28,132 bases of DNA from Acidimicrobiia bacterium. Lineage in GTDB: Bacteria > Actinomycetota > Acidimicrobiia > IMCC26256 > PALSA-555. Within the stretch, counting starts at the first letter, position 1. Every line of letters starts with the position of its first letter. This document shows positions 1 through 7,445 of the stretch, piece by piece. The notes beneath the pieces were generated by a model that was not told where the DNA came from, searched no databases, and saw nothing but the letters and a program-made list of their open reading frames with translations. The stretch is from the NCBI GenBank assembly GCA_022865365.1, contig JALHSW010000427.1:1-28132 (forward strand), given 5' to 3'. Both the position numbers and the translations under genes were made by a program.

Positions 1-762
1 CGGCTTGTGCAGGCGCGCCGCGTGATCGGCGGCCAGCATCAGGGTGCGCCCGTCCTTGAAGCCCTCGATGTACGCGGCGATCACCCCGACCTCGGGTTGG
101 TCGGCGAAGTATCCGGCGAAGTCGGCGAACTCGAGGTCGACCTCGTTGCCGGTCGGCGCCCAGTGCGACAGGCGGATCCCGAGCTCCTGACCCTGGAAGA
201 CGGGTCGCCCCTGGTGTCCGCTCTGGGTGATGAGCGCGATCGCAGGGCCGGTGAGGTCGCCTCGAAAGGTCTCGAACGCATTGAGGTTGGTGTTCGGACC
301 GAGCAGGTGGGTCTCACCGGAGCGGACGAGACGGTCGAGGCGGGCCTCGAGCCTCTCGCCGTCGCGTCCCGACTCGGAGAATCCCGCGGCGAAGATGACC
401 GCGAACTTGGCCTTCCGGGCGACGACCTCCTCGAAGGCATCGACGGCTGCTCCGGTGAGGATGACCGCGAGGTCGACCTCTCCCGGCACGTCGGCGATCG
501 ACGGGTAGCACCGGGCACCGACAACAGTCTCGTAGACCGGGTGCACGGGAAAGAAGTCGGCACCGTTTGCCGCGGCCCACGCCGCGAGGCGGGCGGTCAT
601 CGCGGCGTTCGGTTTGCGTGACGTCTCGGAAGCACCGATCACCGCGACCGATCGCGGGTGCAGGAACGTGTCGAGGTCGATGGCCCGCAGCGCCAGCGGC
701 CGGCCGGTGACGTCGCCTGATGGGGAAGGAGCAGAACCGGGACGGCGAGAGCGCGGGGGCAC
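1..762 (-). CDS. NDP-forming acyl-CoA synthetase, N-terminal part, cut by the window edge
   Basis: The frame is open on minus from about 762 to the left edge, so about 254 codons are visible and the C-terminus is missing. An N-terminal CoA-binding Rossmann segment begins near codon 40 (HPRSVAVIGASETSRKPNAA). It is followed by a GPN turn, a TQSG segment (the family usually has SQSG) and a succinyl-CoA-ligase-like region with TGNEVD and AYIEGFKDGR. This matches the acyl-CoA synthetase (NDP-forming) / acetate-CoA ligase family, which couples acyl-CoA hydrolysis or formation to ATP. The substrate cannot be read from the sequence. The start is uncertain: GTG at 762 or GTG at 777. Residues before HPRSV are Pro/Arg/Ser-rich and unlikely to be folded. 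The gene is divergent from the flavoprotein at 822. Confidence 0.8.
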   Translation of the reverse strand, partial: MPPRSRRPGSAPSPSGDVTGRPLALRAIDLDTFLHPRSVAVIGASETSRKPNAAMTARLAAWAAANGADFFPVHPVYETVVGARCYPSIADVPGEVDLAVILTGAAVDAFEEVVARKAKFAVIFAAGFSESGRDGERLEARLDRLVRSGETHLLGPNTNLNAFETFRGDLTGPAIALITQSGHQGRPVFQGQELGIRLSHWAPTGNEVDLEFADFAGYFADQPEVGVIAAYIEGFKDGRTLMLAADHAARLHKP

Positions 763-808
763 GGCCAAGAATGACACGCACGTCAGGGTTGGGGCGACTT
801 GCCGGGGG

Positions 809-814
809 TATCGT
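809..814 (+). promoter_or_regulatory. Leaderless -10 box TATCGT
   Basis: TATCGT ends 7 nt before the GTG at 822. This fits a TANNNT -10 element with transcription starting at or beside the start codon. No -35 match is evident. It also supports choosing GTG 822 over the upstream in-frame ATG at 720. Confidence 0.55.
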
Positions 815-821
815 CGGGCCC

Positions 822-2042
822 GTGCCCGGGCCGGAGACCGTCATCGTGGTGGGCGCGTCGCTGGCCGGTCTGCGGGCGGCCGAAGAGCTCCGGCGCCTCG
901 GGTTCGACGGGCGTCTCGTGATGGTGGGAGCCGAGTCGCACCTCCCGTACGACCGCCCGCCGTTGTCGAAGGCGGTGCTCGCGGGCGAGGCGCAGGCCGA
1001 CGACATCGTGCTGCGGCACCAGTCCTCTGACGATCTCGACGTCGACTGGCGTCTCGGCCGTCGCGCGGTTGGTCTCGACGTCGCGTCGCGCACGATCGAG
1101 CTCCACGACGGCGAGCAGATCACCGGCGACCGCGGGATCGTGATCGCGACGGGTGCCTCCCCGCGTCGTCTCGCCGGCGTCCCTGCGCTCGCGGGGATCC
1201 ACCAGCTGCGGACGCTCGACGACTGCCTCGCCATCCGCGCCGATCTCGACGCGGGCGCGCGCCGCGTGGTCGTCGTCGGTGCGGGCTTCATCGGCTCGGA
1301 AGTGGCCGCGACCTGTCGTGCTCGACACCTGGACGTGACCGTCCTCGAGGCGTTGCCGGCCCCGATGGTGCGGGGGCTCGGCCCGGTGCTCGGCGACGTC
1401 CTGGCCGGTCTGCACCGTGACCACGGTGTCGACCTGCGCACCGGCGTCGGCGTCGAAGGCGTCGACGGGGTGGAGCGCGTCGAGCGCGTCCGCCTGGCCG
1501 ACGGGAACACGGTCGATGCCGACATTGTCGTCGTGGGCGTGGGCGTCACGCCGGCAACCGCCTGGCTCGACGCCTCCGGCCTCACGATCGACAACGGCGT
1601 CGTGTGCGACGAGACGCTCCTCGCCGCGCCCGGGATCGTCGCGGCGGGTGACGTGTGCCGCTGGCCGAACCCGGTCTTCGACGGCGAGCTGATGCGGCTC
1701 GAGCACTGGACGAACGCAACGGAGCAGGGGATCGCGGCCGGCGCCCGACTCCTCGCCGGTGACGACGCCCATGCCGCACCGTTCGCGCCCGTGCCATTCG
1801 TGTGGTCCGACCAGTACGACGTCAAGATCCAAGTCGCCGGGCACGTGCGCGGAGACGACCGCCTCGAGATCGTCGACGGGTCCCTCGACGAGCGCCGCTT
1901 CGTCGCCGCCATCGGGCGCGGGGATCGCCTCGTCGGCGCCGTGGGGTTCAGTCGGCCGCGCGTGCTGATGCAGTACCGACGCCTCGTGGCGGAGGGAACG
2001 TCGTGGGACGACGCCATTGCCACGGCGCAGGGCGCCGCATGA
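822..2042 (+). CDS. FAD/NAD(P)-dependent ferredoxin or rubredoxin reductase
   Basis: The protein is 406 aa, a normal length for the BphA4/ThcD-type oxygenase-coupled reductases. The N-terminal FAD-binding fingerprint is VIVVGASLAGLRAAEELR. SHLPYDRPPLSKAVL follows and is diagnostic for this family. An NAD(P)-binding Rossmann motif lies near residue 150 (VVVVGAGFIGSEVAA), the second FAD motif VAAGDV near residue 276, and a C-terminal domain carries the LEHWTNA and WSDQYDVKIQ signatures. It should pass electrons from NAD(P)H to a small iron-sulfur protein serving a cytochrome P450 or dioxygenase. No ferredoxin, P450 or oxygenase gene is present in the window, so its partner is elsewhere. The stop overlaps the start of the enoyl-CoA hydratase gene by 4 nt (ATGA), so the two are probably translationally coupled. 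Confidence 0.88.
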   Translation: MPGPETVIVVGASLAGLRAAEELRRLGFDGRLVMVGAESHLPYDRPPLSKAVLAGEAQADDIVLRHQSSDDLDVDWRLGRRAVGLDVASRTIELHDGEQITGDRGIVIATGASPRRLAGVPALAGIHQLRTLDDCLAIRADLDAGARRVVVVGAGFIGSEVAATCRARHLDVTVLEALPAPMVRGLGPVLGDVLAGLHRDHGVDLRTGVGVEGVDGVERVERVRLADGNTVDADIVVVGVGVTPATAWLDASGLTIDNGVVCDETLLAAPGIVAAGDVCRWPNPVFDGELMRLEHWTNATEQGIAAGARLLAGDDAHAAPFAPVPFVWSDQYDVKIQVAGHVRGDDRLEIVDGSLDERRFVAAIGRGDRLVGAVGFSRPRVLMQYRRLVAEGTSWDDAIATAQGAA

Positions 2043-2707
2043 GCGCGGACCTCGTCGCCGTCACCGGCCCGCACGACGGGGTCGCGGTCCTGACGCTGAA
2101 GCGCCCCGGTCGGAAGAACGCGCTGTCGATCGCGCTACGCGACCAGATGAGCGATGCGCTCGACCGGCTCGCGGTCGACGATGCGTTCCACGCTCTCGTC
2201 ATCACCGGCGAGGGTGACGTGTTCTCGGCCGGCTTCGACCTCGACGAGTTCGCCAGCCCGGAGCTCGCCGACGAGCTCTGGGCATCGAGCGACCGGTGGC
2301 ACCGGAGCCTCCTGGAGTTCCCGCTCCCGATGGTGGCCGCGGTGAACGGTGCCGCGTATGGCGGCGGCTTCGACCTCGCCGTCATGTGCGACCTCAGGGT
2401 CGCGGCGACCGCGGCCCGGTTCGCCCACCCCGAGCACTCGTTCTCGCAGGTCGTCTACGGTCCGCTCCACGATCTGGTGGGCGGCTCGGTCGCCCGGGAT
2501 CTCGCCCTGACCGGTCGTCGCGTCGACGCGGAGGAAGCGCACCGGCTCGGCATCGTGAACCGGGTCGTCTCTCCCGCCGATCTCCTCGCCGAGGCGCGTG
2601 CGGTGGCGACCGAGATCGCGCTCGCGCCGCGTGAGGTGCTGCTGGCGATGATTGCGAAGATCCGCAGACGCGCCGGCATCACGCCGGGAGCGACGCTCGA
2701 CCTCTGA
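2039..2707 (+). CDS. Enoyl-CoA hydratase/isomerase family protein (short crotonase)
   Basis: The protein is 222 aa, shorter than the usual 250-270 aa; the missing part is at the C-terminus. The crotonase fold is clear: PGRKNALS near the N-terminus, GDVFSAGFDLDEF (acyl-CoA and oxyanion-hole loop), and VNGAAYGGGFDLAVMCD (second oxyanion-hole segment). By spacing, the two catalytic acids of enoyl-CoA hydratase fall at residues 112 and 132. Position 112 is Asp (the family norm is Glu) and 132 is Glu (HPEHSF). The first acid is therefore replaced, and the protein may be a weak hydratase, an isomerase or another crotonase. Its ATG lies inside the stop of the reductase gene. It converges on the ion-channel gene, with 6 nt between the two stops. 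Confidence 0.82.
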   Translation: MSADLVAVTGPHDGVAVLTLKRPGRKNALSIALRDQMSDALDRLAVDDAFHALVITGEGDVFSAGFDLDEFASPELADELWASSDRWHRSLLEFPLPMVAAVNGAAYGGGFDLAVMCDLRVAATAARFAHPEHSFSQVVYGPLHDLVGGSVARDLALTGRRVDAEEAHRLGIVNRVVSPADLLAEARAVATEIALAPREVLLAMIAKIRRRAGITPGATLDL

Positions 2708-2713
2708 GTCGGG

Positions 2714-3754
2714 TCAGGCGTTCACGCCGGCGGGACGACTACGCACGACGAGGAGCTCGTCGGTTCCGGCGATGACCTGGGCGCCCGGTGGGTTCACGGT
2801 GCAGGTGCCGTCGGCGAAGATGCCGACGAGGGTCGAATCGGCACCGTCCTTGAGTGCGACGAGCGCGTCCCGTGCGGTACGTCCGACGAGTTCGAGCGGC
2901 ACGGGCACGCGGTAGAACTCCTCGCCTTCGGGATGGGTGAGCAGGTCGGCGACGACGCCGGTGAGCCCGTGCGTGACCGCGGAGGCTGCGAGGAGCGATC
3001 CGGTGAGCTCGGCGCTCACCACCAGCTCGTTCGCGCGCGTGCGCTCGAAGTGCTGGCGGTTCTCCGACTTCACGACTTCGACGCACGAGTAGGCGTCGTG
3101 GTTGAGCGACTCGACGGCGAGGGTCGTGAGGAGCGAGCGTGCATCGAGGTCGTCGGGGTCGTTGCTCGAGTTGGCGTCGTCGGCGAGGACGATCACGGTC
3201 GAGGCCGCCATGATGCCGGCACGCTGCAGGTCGTCGGTGTTGCTCGGGTTCCCTCGACTGAAGGTCGTGCCGCGGCTCTCGATGGGTGCGGTCTCGATGT
3301 CGGCGAGGATCACGATCTCGCGGCGATCCTCGACCTCCTTCGCCCGGAGCTCGCGGATGATCTCGAAGCCCTTGGGGCTCCAGCCGCAGATCATCAGGTG
3401 GCCCGACCCCTTGAAGTTGCCCATGCCGGCTCCTCGGTTGATGACGGTGGCGACGAAGCGGGACGCGACGGTCGCGGTCGCGAAGGCGACCAAGCTGACC
3501 CCGGCGACCCTGACGATCCAGTACGAGAAGTAGCCGAACTGGTTCTTGAGCTTGTATGGGGACGTGTTCTCGAACAGCGTGCGGAACAGCCATCCGTAGG
3601 CGTCACCGACGGAGTGCACGTCGCCGCTGCGGTCGTGCTCGACCAGCCAGAAGAACAGCGGCGCGAACACGAGCACGAGGAACGCGAACATTGCGGCGAG
3701 GAAGAGTCGCCGACTCACCCTGCCCCACATCACCTGTTCGTTCGGCCGACTCAT
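2714..3754 (-). CDS. RCK (TrkA-N/TrkA-C) domain ion channel with an atypical pore
   Basis: From ATG 3754 the protein is 346 aa. Residues 16-37 form one membrane helix. A pore-like loop lies at about 50-75 and a second helix at about 76-102, which is the two-helix layout of prokaryotic K+ channels. A cytoplasmic RCK/TrkA-N Rossmann domain starts near residue 118 and a TrkA-C domain lies at the C-terminus (FYRVPVPLELVGRTARDAL to GTDELLVVRS). The canonical TVGYG filter is absent; the loop reads LFENTSPYKLKNQFGYFSYW. The Rossmann turn is CGWSPKG rather than GxGxxG, recalling the CGW motif I associate with CASTOR/POLLUX-type channels. Ion selectivity is therefore open. The start is supported by TACGCT 8 nt upstream; an upstream extension to 3871 would put low-similarity residues before the first helix and is less likely. 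Confidence 0.78.
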   Translation of the reverse strand: MSRPNEQVMWGRVSRRLFLAAMFAFLVLVFAPLFFWLVEHDRSGDVHSVGDAYGWLFRTLFENTSPYKLKNQFGYFSYWIVRVAGVSLVAFATATVASRFVATVINRGAGMGNFKGSGHLMICGWSPKGFEIIRELRAKEVEDRREIVILADIETAPIESRGTTFSRGNPSNTDDLQRAGIMAASTVIVLADDANSSNDPDDLDARSLLTTLAVESLNHDAYSCVEVVKSENRQHFERTRANELVVSAELTGSLLAASAVTHGLTGVVADLLTHPEGEEFYRVPVPLELVGRTARDALVALKDGADSTLVGIFADGTCTVNPPGAQVIAGTDELLVVRSRPAGVNA

Positions 3755-3762
3755 GAGGGGCG

Positions 3763-3768
3763 AGCGTA
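3763..3768 (-). promoter_or_regulatory. Leaderless -10 box TACGCT for the RCK channel gene
   Basis: Read on minus, TACGCT ends 8 nt before ATG 3754, the same layout as several other first genes in the window. No -35 element is evident. Confidence 0.5.
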
Positions 3769-3815
3769 GGTCGCCGACGGACCCGTGTGGCGCGAGCGTC
3801 CCCAGCACGGCGACG

Positions 3816-5033
3816 ATGGCACCCGTGGACCATCGACGTGCCCCTCTGCTGACGCCACGGTTCGCACTCATCGTCGGATCGGGCTTCGCCTATTTCCTCG
3901 CGCTCGGCACGGTGCTCCCGGCGGTGCCCCAGTACGTGAAGCACCGCCTCGGTGGCAGCGACGTCGCGGTGGGCATCGCAGTCGGCGTGCTGTTCGTGGG
4001 GGCGGTGTTGCTCCGTCCCTACGCCGGTCGTCTGGGGGATCGCTTCGGCCGCCGTGTCCTCATCGTTTCCGGCGCCGCAGTCGTGGCGGTGTCGATGTTG
4101 CTGTACGGGGCGGTCGAGTCGCTGCCGTTCCTGATCGGCGCGCGCGTCCTGACCGGTCTCGGCGAGGCTGCGTTCTTCGTCGGTGCCGCCACGATGGTGA
4201 CGGATCTTGCGCCGGTCGAGCGGCGCGGCGAGGCGATCAGCTACTGGTCGGTGGCCGTGTACGGCGGCCTCGCGTTCGGGCCGGTGCTCGGCGAGACCGT
4301 GATCGACGCGGGCGGGTACGGCGCCGTGTGGCGTGTCGCCGGTTTGCTCGCGACGCTGGCCGCGGTTCTCGGCTTCTTCACGCGCGAGGTCGAGCGACCG
4401 GTGGTCGTCGGTGTCCCGGGTGACGGGCATCTGCTGAACCGCGCCGCGATCGGACCGGGCACCGTCTTGTTCTCGGGTTTGATCGCGCTCGCAGCGTTCA
4501 CGGCGTTCGTGCCCCTGTACGTCGACGACATCGGGCTCGGCAGCGCCGACGTCGTGTTCCTGCTGTACGGGGGGCTCGTGCTCGTCGTGCGCATCTTCGG
4601 GGCTCGCATCCCCGACACGCTTGGCGGTCGGCGTTCGGGCGTGCTCGCGTTGGCGGCGACGACGATCGGGATGACGGTCATGGCCCTCTGGGGGACGACC
4701 GCCGGCCTGCTCGTGGGGACGGTGTTCTTCGCCGCCGGGGCTTCGCTGCTCTATCCCGCGTTGTTGCTGCTCGCGCTCGGGAACGCATCCGAGACCGAAC
4801 GCGGCTCGGTGGTGGGGACGTTCAGCAGCTTCTTCGATCTCTCGCAGGGTCTCGGTTCACTGGTCGTGGGCCTCGTCGCCGCCGGTGCCGGCTATCGCGG
4901 CGCCTTCGGCGCGGGCGCGGTCTTCGCCGCGGCGGGGTGTGTGGGCCTGGCCGTGCACGCGGGCCGGCGTCGTTCCCGGCGCGTGCGCGCCGGGGAGCTC
5001 GGCGTGCTGGCGACCGAGCATCCGGCCCCGTGA
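3816..5033 (+). CDS. Major facilitator superfamily (MFS) transporter
   Basis: The protein is 405 aa with about 12 hydrophobic helices throughout, starting with LIVGSGFAYFLALGTVLPAVP. The MFS motif A between helices 2 and 3 is clear (GRLGDRFGRRVL). A motif-C-like glycine-rich helix follows (FLIGARVLTGLGEAAFFVGA), and a central hydrophilic loop lies near residues 195-210. It is probably a drug/H+ antiporter or other efflux carrier of the inner membrane; the substrate is unknown. ATG 3816 is chosen because the helix pattern starts just after it; an in-frame GTG further upstream would overlap the divergent channel gene. The stop overlaps the GTG of the glycosyltransferase gene (GTGA), making this the first gene of a long operon. 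I could not find a clean -10 box close to its start. Confidence 0.87.
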   Translation: MAPVDHRRAPLLTPRFALIVGSGFAYFLALGTVLPAVPQYVKHRLGGSDVAVGIAVGVLFVGAVLLRPYAGRLGDRFGRRVLIVSGAAVVAVSMLLYGAVESLPFLIGARVLTGLGEAAFFVGAATMVTDLAPVERRGEAISYWSVAVYGGLAFGPVLGETVIDAGGYGAVWRVAGLLATLAAVLGFFTREVERPVVVGVPGDGHLLNRAAIGPGTVLFSGLIALAAFTAFVPLYVDDIGLGSADVVFLLYGGLVLVVRIFGARIPDTLGGRRSGVLALAATTIGMTVMALWGTTAGLLVGTVFFAAGASLLYPALLLLALGNASETERGSVVGTFSSFFDLSQGLGSLVVGLVAAGAGYRGAFGAGAVFAAAGCVGLAVHAGRRRSRRVRAGELGVLATEHPAP

Positions 5034-6151
5034 CGTCGCTGCTCGTCACCAACGACTTCCCGCCGAAGATCGGCGGGATCCAGACCTACCTCTACGAGCT
5101 GTGGCGTCGGCTTCCGCCGGGGCACGCGACGGTGCTCACCACTCCCTACGACGGTGCGGACGCATGGGACGGGGTCCAGTCGTTTCGCATCGAGCGGACG
5201 ACGGAGCGGTTCCTGCTCCCGAAACCTTCGCTCGCGACGCGGATCGACTCCCTCGCTCGTGAGATCGACGCACGGGTCGTGTTTCTCGATCCCATGCTGC
5301 CGCTCGGCTTGGTCGGTCCCCGCCTGCGCGCCGCGCCGTACGTGATCGTCGCGCACGGCGCGGAGGTGACGGCGTACGGGAGGATGCCCGGGACCGGCGC
5401 GCTCGGCCGGCGGGTGCTGCGGGGCGCGGCCGGCATCGTCGCAGCGGGGGAGTACCCCATGGACGTCGCCGCCGGCGTCGCCCGGCGTGAGCTGGCCGCG
5501 CTGCAGCTTCCTCCCGGCGTCGACCCGCAGCGCTTTCGGCCCATCGACGACGCGGCCCGACGCGTGACGCGCGTGCGGTTCGGGCTCGACCCCGACGCGC
5601 CGCTCGTCCTGGGAGTGAGTCGCCTCGTGCCGCGCAAGGGCTTCGACGTGCTGATCGACGCGGTTGCGGGCCTCGACGGCGTGGAGCTGGCGATCGCCGG
5701 CGGCGGGCGTGACCACAGCCGGTTGACGAAGCTCGCGACTCGTCTCGGAACCCGTGCGCACCTGCTGGGACGCGTCACCGACGACGACCTCCCGGCGCTC
5801 TATGCGAGTGCCGACGCGTTCGCCATGCCGTGTCGTGATCGTTGGGGCGGGCTCGAGGCCGAGGGGTTCGGCATCGTGTTCCTCGAGGCTGCGGCGTGCG
5901 GCGTGCCGGCGGTCGCGGGTCGAAGTGGCGGCGCGCATGAAGCGGTGGTCGACGGCGAGACCGGCTACGTGGTCGAACCCCACGACGTGGCGGCAGTGCG
6001 CGCGTCGCTTGACCGCCTGCTCGGCGACGACGCGCGGCGCGCGCGCATGGGCGCGGCGGCGCGTGACCGCGTCGAGCGCGACTTCGCGTACGACGCACTC
6101 GCGGCACGTCTCGCGCCGCTCGCAGCGGGGGATCTCTCGTCGCTCGAATGA
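5030..6151 (+). CDS. pimB: GT4 glycosyltransferase, PimB'-like mannosyltransferase
   Basis: The protein is 373 aa, the usual length for PimB'. The N-terminus reads LLVTNDFPPKIGGIQTYLYE, characteristic of the GDP-mannose-dependent alpha-(1-6)-phosphatidylinositol monomannoside mannosyltransferase family. The C-terminal GT4 domain shows GVSRLVPRKGFDVLI, the GRVTDDDLPALYASAD stretch, and the EX7E-type segment ending EGFGIVFLEAAACG. Its family role is adding the second mannose to phosphatidylinositol mannosides on the cytoplasmic face of the membrane. That this lineage makes such lipids is inference. The neighbouring SRPBCC gene and the later PlsC gene recall the mycobacterial pimB' region. GTG start at 5030, overlapping the MFS stop by 4 nt. 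Confidence 0.78.
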   Translation: MTSLLVTNDFPPKIGGIQTYLYELWRRLPPGHATVLTTPYDGADAWDGVQSFRIERTTERFLLPKPSLATRIDSLAREIDARVVFLDPMLPLGLVGPRLRAAPYVIVAHGAEVTAYGRMPGTGALGRRVLRGAAGIVAAGEYPMDVAAGVARRELAALQLPPGVDPQRFRPIDDAARRVTRVRFGLDPDAPLVLGVSRLVPRKGFDVLIDAVAGLDGVELAIAGGGRDHSRLTKLATRLGTRAHLLGRVTDDDLPALYASADAFAMPCRDRWGGLEAEGFGIVFLEAAACGVPAVAGRSGGAHEAVVDGETGYVVEPHDVAAVRASLDRLLGDDARRARMGAAARDRVERDFAYDALAARLAPLAAGDLSSLE

Positions 6152-6588
6152 CCTACGCTCACGGCGTGCCGGGTCGGTCGCTCATCGTCTCGTCGTGGGT
6201 CGGGGACATCGTGTTCGCCTGCACCGCGATCCCGGCCGCGCTCGGGGCGGAGTCACTCGACGGGCCCGCGATCGTGACTGCGCTCGTGCTGTTCTTCGTG
6301 TCGCTCGGCATCTGGACGTGGGCCTTCGTCGTCGCGATCGTCCGCAGCGCCCAGGGTGACGACATCGTCGTCGCCAACCTGTTCGGAACCGTCGGTGACG
6401 CACCTCGAGCCGTGCGGTGGCATCTCTTCGGCTCGCTCGGCGCGTGCCTCCTGATCTCGATCGGTACCGCGGCCGCCGATCCCTTTGGTGTGCTGGTCCC
6501 GATGCTCCCGCTCGGGTTCGTCGGCCTGTGGGCAGCCCGTCACGGGACGTTCCCACCCCGGCGCGCCCCGGCCCCGCGAAGGGCCTGA
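6148..6588 (+). CDS. Small four-helix membrane protein of unknown function
   Basis: The protein is 146 aa with four hydrophobic segments: about residues 12-32, 42-66, 90-108 and 112-130. The tail is Pro/Arg/Ala-rich (PPRRAPAPRR) and probably cytoplasmic. I do not recognise a named family. Its ATG overlaps the glycosyltransferase stop by 4 nt (ATGA), so it is co-translated with that gene and may support lipid glycosylation at the membrane. That role is inference from position only. An internal GTG at 6166 is an alternative start that keeps all four helices. Confidence 0.7.
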   Translation: MTYAHGVPGRSLIVSSWVGDIVFACTAIPAALGAESLDGPAIVTALVLFFVSLGIWTWAFVVAIVRSAQGDDIVVANLFGTVGDAPRAVRWHLFGSLGACLLISIGTAAADPFGVLVPMLPLGFVGLWAARHGTFPPRRAPAPRRA

Positions 6589-6642
6589 ATCCTGCCGTGC
6601 CGCAGCCGGGCCGGGTTGCGCACCTGCCGTGGGCTTGGTTCG

Positions 6643-7086
6643 ATGGAGCAGATGGCCGAAGAGGCGCACGAGCACATGGTGGTATCGGCCCCGCCGGGAC
6701 GCTGTTGGGGGGTGGCGACCGACTACGAGTCGTATCCCGACTGGGCCCGCGACGTGAAGCAGGTGGCGTTGCTCGAGCGCGACGCAGACGGTCGCGGCAA
6801 GCGGGTCGAGTACCGCGTCGCCGGCCTCGGTCGGAGCATCCACTACGTCCTCGAGTACGACTACTCGGAGGCTCCTGCCGCTTTCTCGTGGCATCTCGTC
6901 GAGGGTGACGTGCTACGTCGGCTCGACGGACGCTATGGGTTCGAGGCCGAGGGCGACGGCACCCGGGTCTCGTACGATCTGGTCGTCGACATCTCCATCC
7001 CGCTTCCCGGGCTACTCAAACGCCGGGCCGCGGGCATGATCATGGGCACCGCGTTGCGGGAGCTCAAGAAGGAGGCAGAGAAATGA
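6643..7086 (+). CDS. SRPBCC / polyketide-cyclase-like lipid-binding protein
   Basis: The protein is 147 aa from ATG 6643; ATG 6652 is an equally possible start. It shows the START/SRPBCC pattern: an N-terminal strand (HEHMVVSAPPGRCWGVATDY), ESYPDWARDVKQV, strands through VEYRVAGLGRSIHYVLEYDY, a FSWHLVEGDVLRRLDGRYGFE segment, and a C-terminal amphipathic helix (LLKRRAAGMIMGTALRELKKEAE). The fold holds hydrophobic ligands in a cavity; the ligand here is unknown. Mycobacteria have a comparable protein (TB16.3) close to pimB', and streptomycetes a comparable gene near the glucokinase gene; both statements are from memory. It is 54 bp downstream of the membrane-protein gene and overlaps the next gene by 4 nt. 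Confidence 0.82.
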   Translation: MEQMAEEAHEHMVVSAPPGRCWGVATDYESYPDWARDVKQVALLERDADGRGKRVEYRVAGLGRSIHYVLEYDYSEAPAAFSWHLVEGDVLRRLDGRYGFEAEGDGTRVSYDLVVDISIPLPGLLKRRAAGMIMGTALRELKKEAEK

Positions 7087-7445
7087 CAGAGTCCTTGCGT
7101 GACGATGTGGCCGCCTCGGCCGCCGATCCCGACGTCGGCCGGCCCGAGCATGTCGACCCCGCCCAGCCCGGCGGGGGGCCCGGCCCCGGTCTTCCGCCGC
7201 CCTCCGCGACCGAGTCGCTCGTGAGCGCGCTCCTCGAAGCCGGGCCCGAGGTCGCGGAGCACGTCGTGCGCGCAGCGCAGGAGCTGCTGCTCGCCGCCCA
7301 GGCGATCGTCGATGCCGCCGAGCATGCCGTCCAGGAACAGCAAGCGGTACGCGCACAGGCGCAGGCGGACTCGGCTGACGACGCGTCCGGCGACGACGCG
7401 TCGGGCGACGACGCGACGGTGCACCACCTCGACCTCGCCGAGTGA
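7083..7445 (+). CDS. Small acidic protein with a helical core and a tandem DDASG tail
   Basis: The protein is 120 aa. Residues 1-40 are Pro/Gly/Ala-rich and probably disordered. Residues about 42-90 form an alanine-rich amphipathic helical region (SLVSALLEAGPEVAEHVVRA then LLLAAQAIVDAAEHAVQEQQ). The tail carries DDASG, DDASG, DDAT encoded by near-perfect 15-nt repeats. No catalytic motif is visible. Its place between an SRPBCC gene and a glucokinase gene resembles that of the DUF5304-type protein of streptomycetes, but membership is inference. It overlaps both neighbours by 4 nt (ATGA before, GTGA after), which supports it being a real gene. Confidence 0.72.
   Translation: MTESLRDDVAASAADPDVGRPEHVDPAQPGGGPGPGLPPPSATESLVSALLEAGPEVAEHVVRAAQELLLAAQAIVDAAEHAVQEQQAVRAQAQADSADDASGDDASGDDATVHHLDLAE
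7377..7418 (+). repeat. 15-nt tandem repeat, 2.8 copies, in frame
   Basis: The units gacgacgcgtcCGGC, gacgacgcgtcGGGC and gacgacgcgacg lie head to tail at 7377-7391, 7392-7406 and 7407-7418. They encode the acidic DDASG tail. Because the unit is a multiple of three, copy-number change would keep the frame. Confidence 0.8.

Noticed and set aside
314..2074. A 586-codon minus-strand frame opposite the ferredoxin reductase
   Set aside because: It runs antisense to a clear flavoprotein and is in a different frame from the true minus gene at 1-762.
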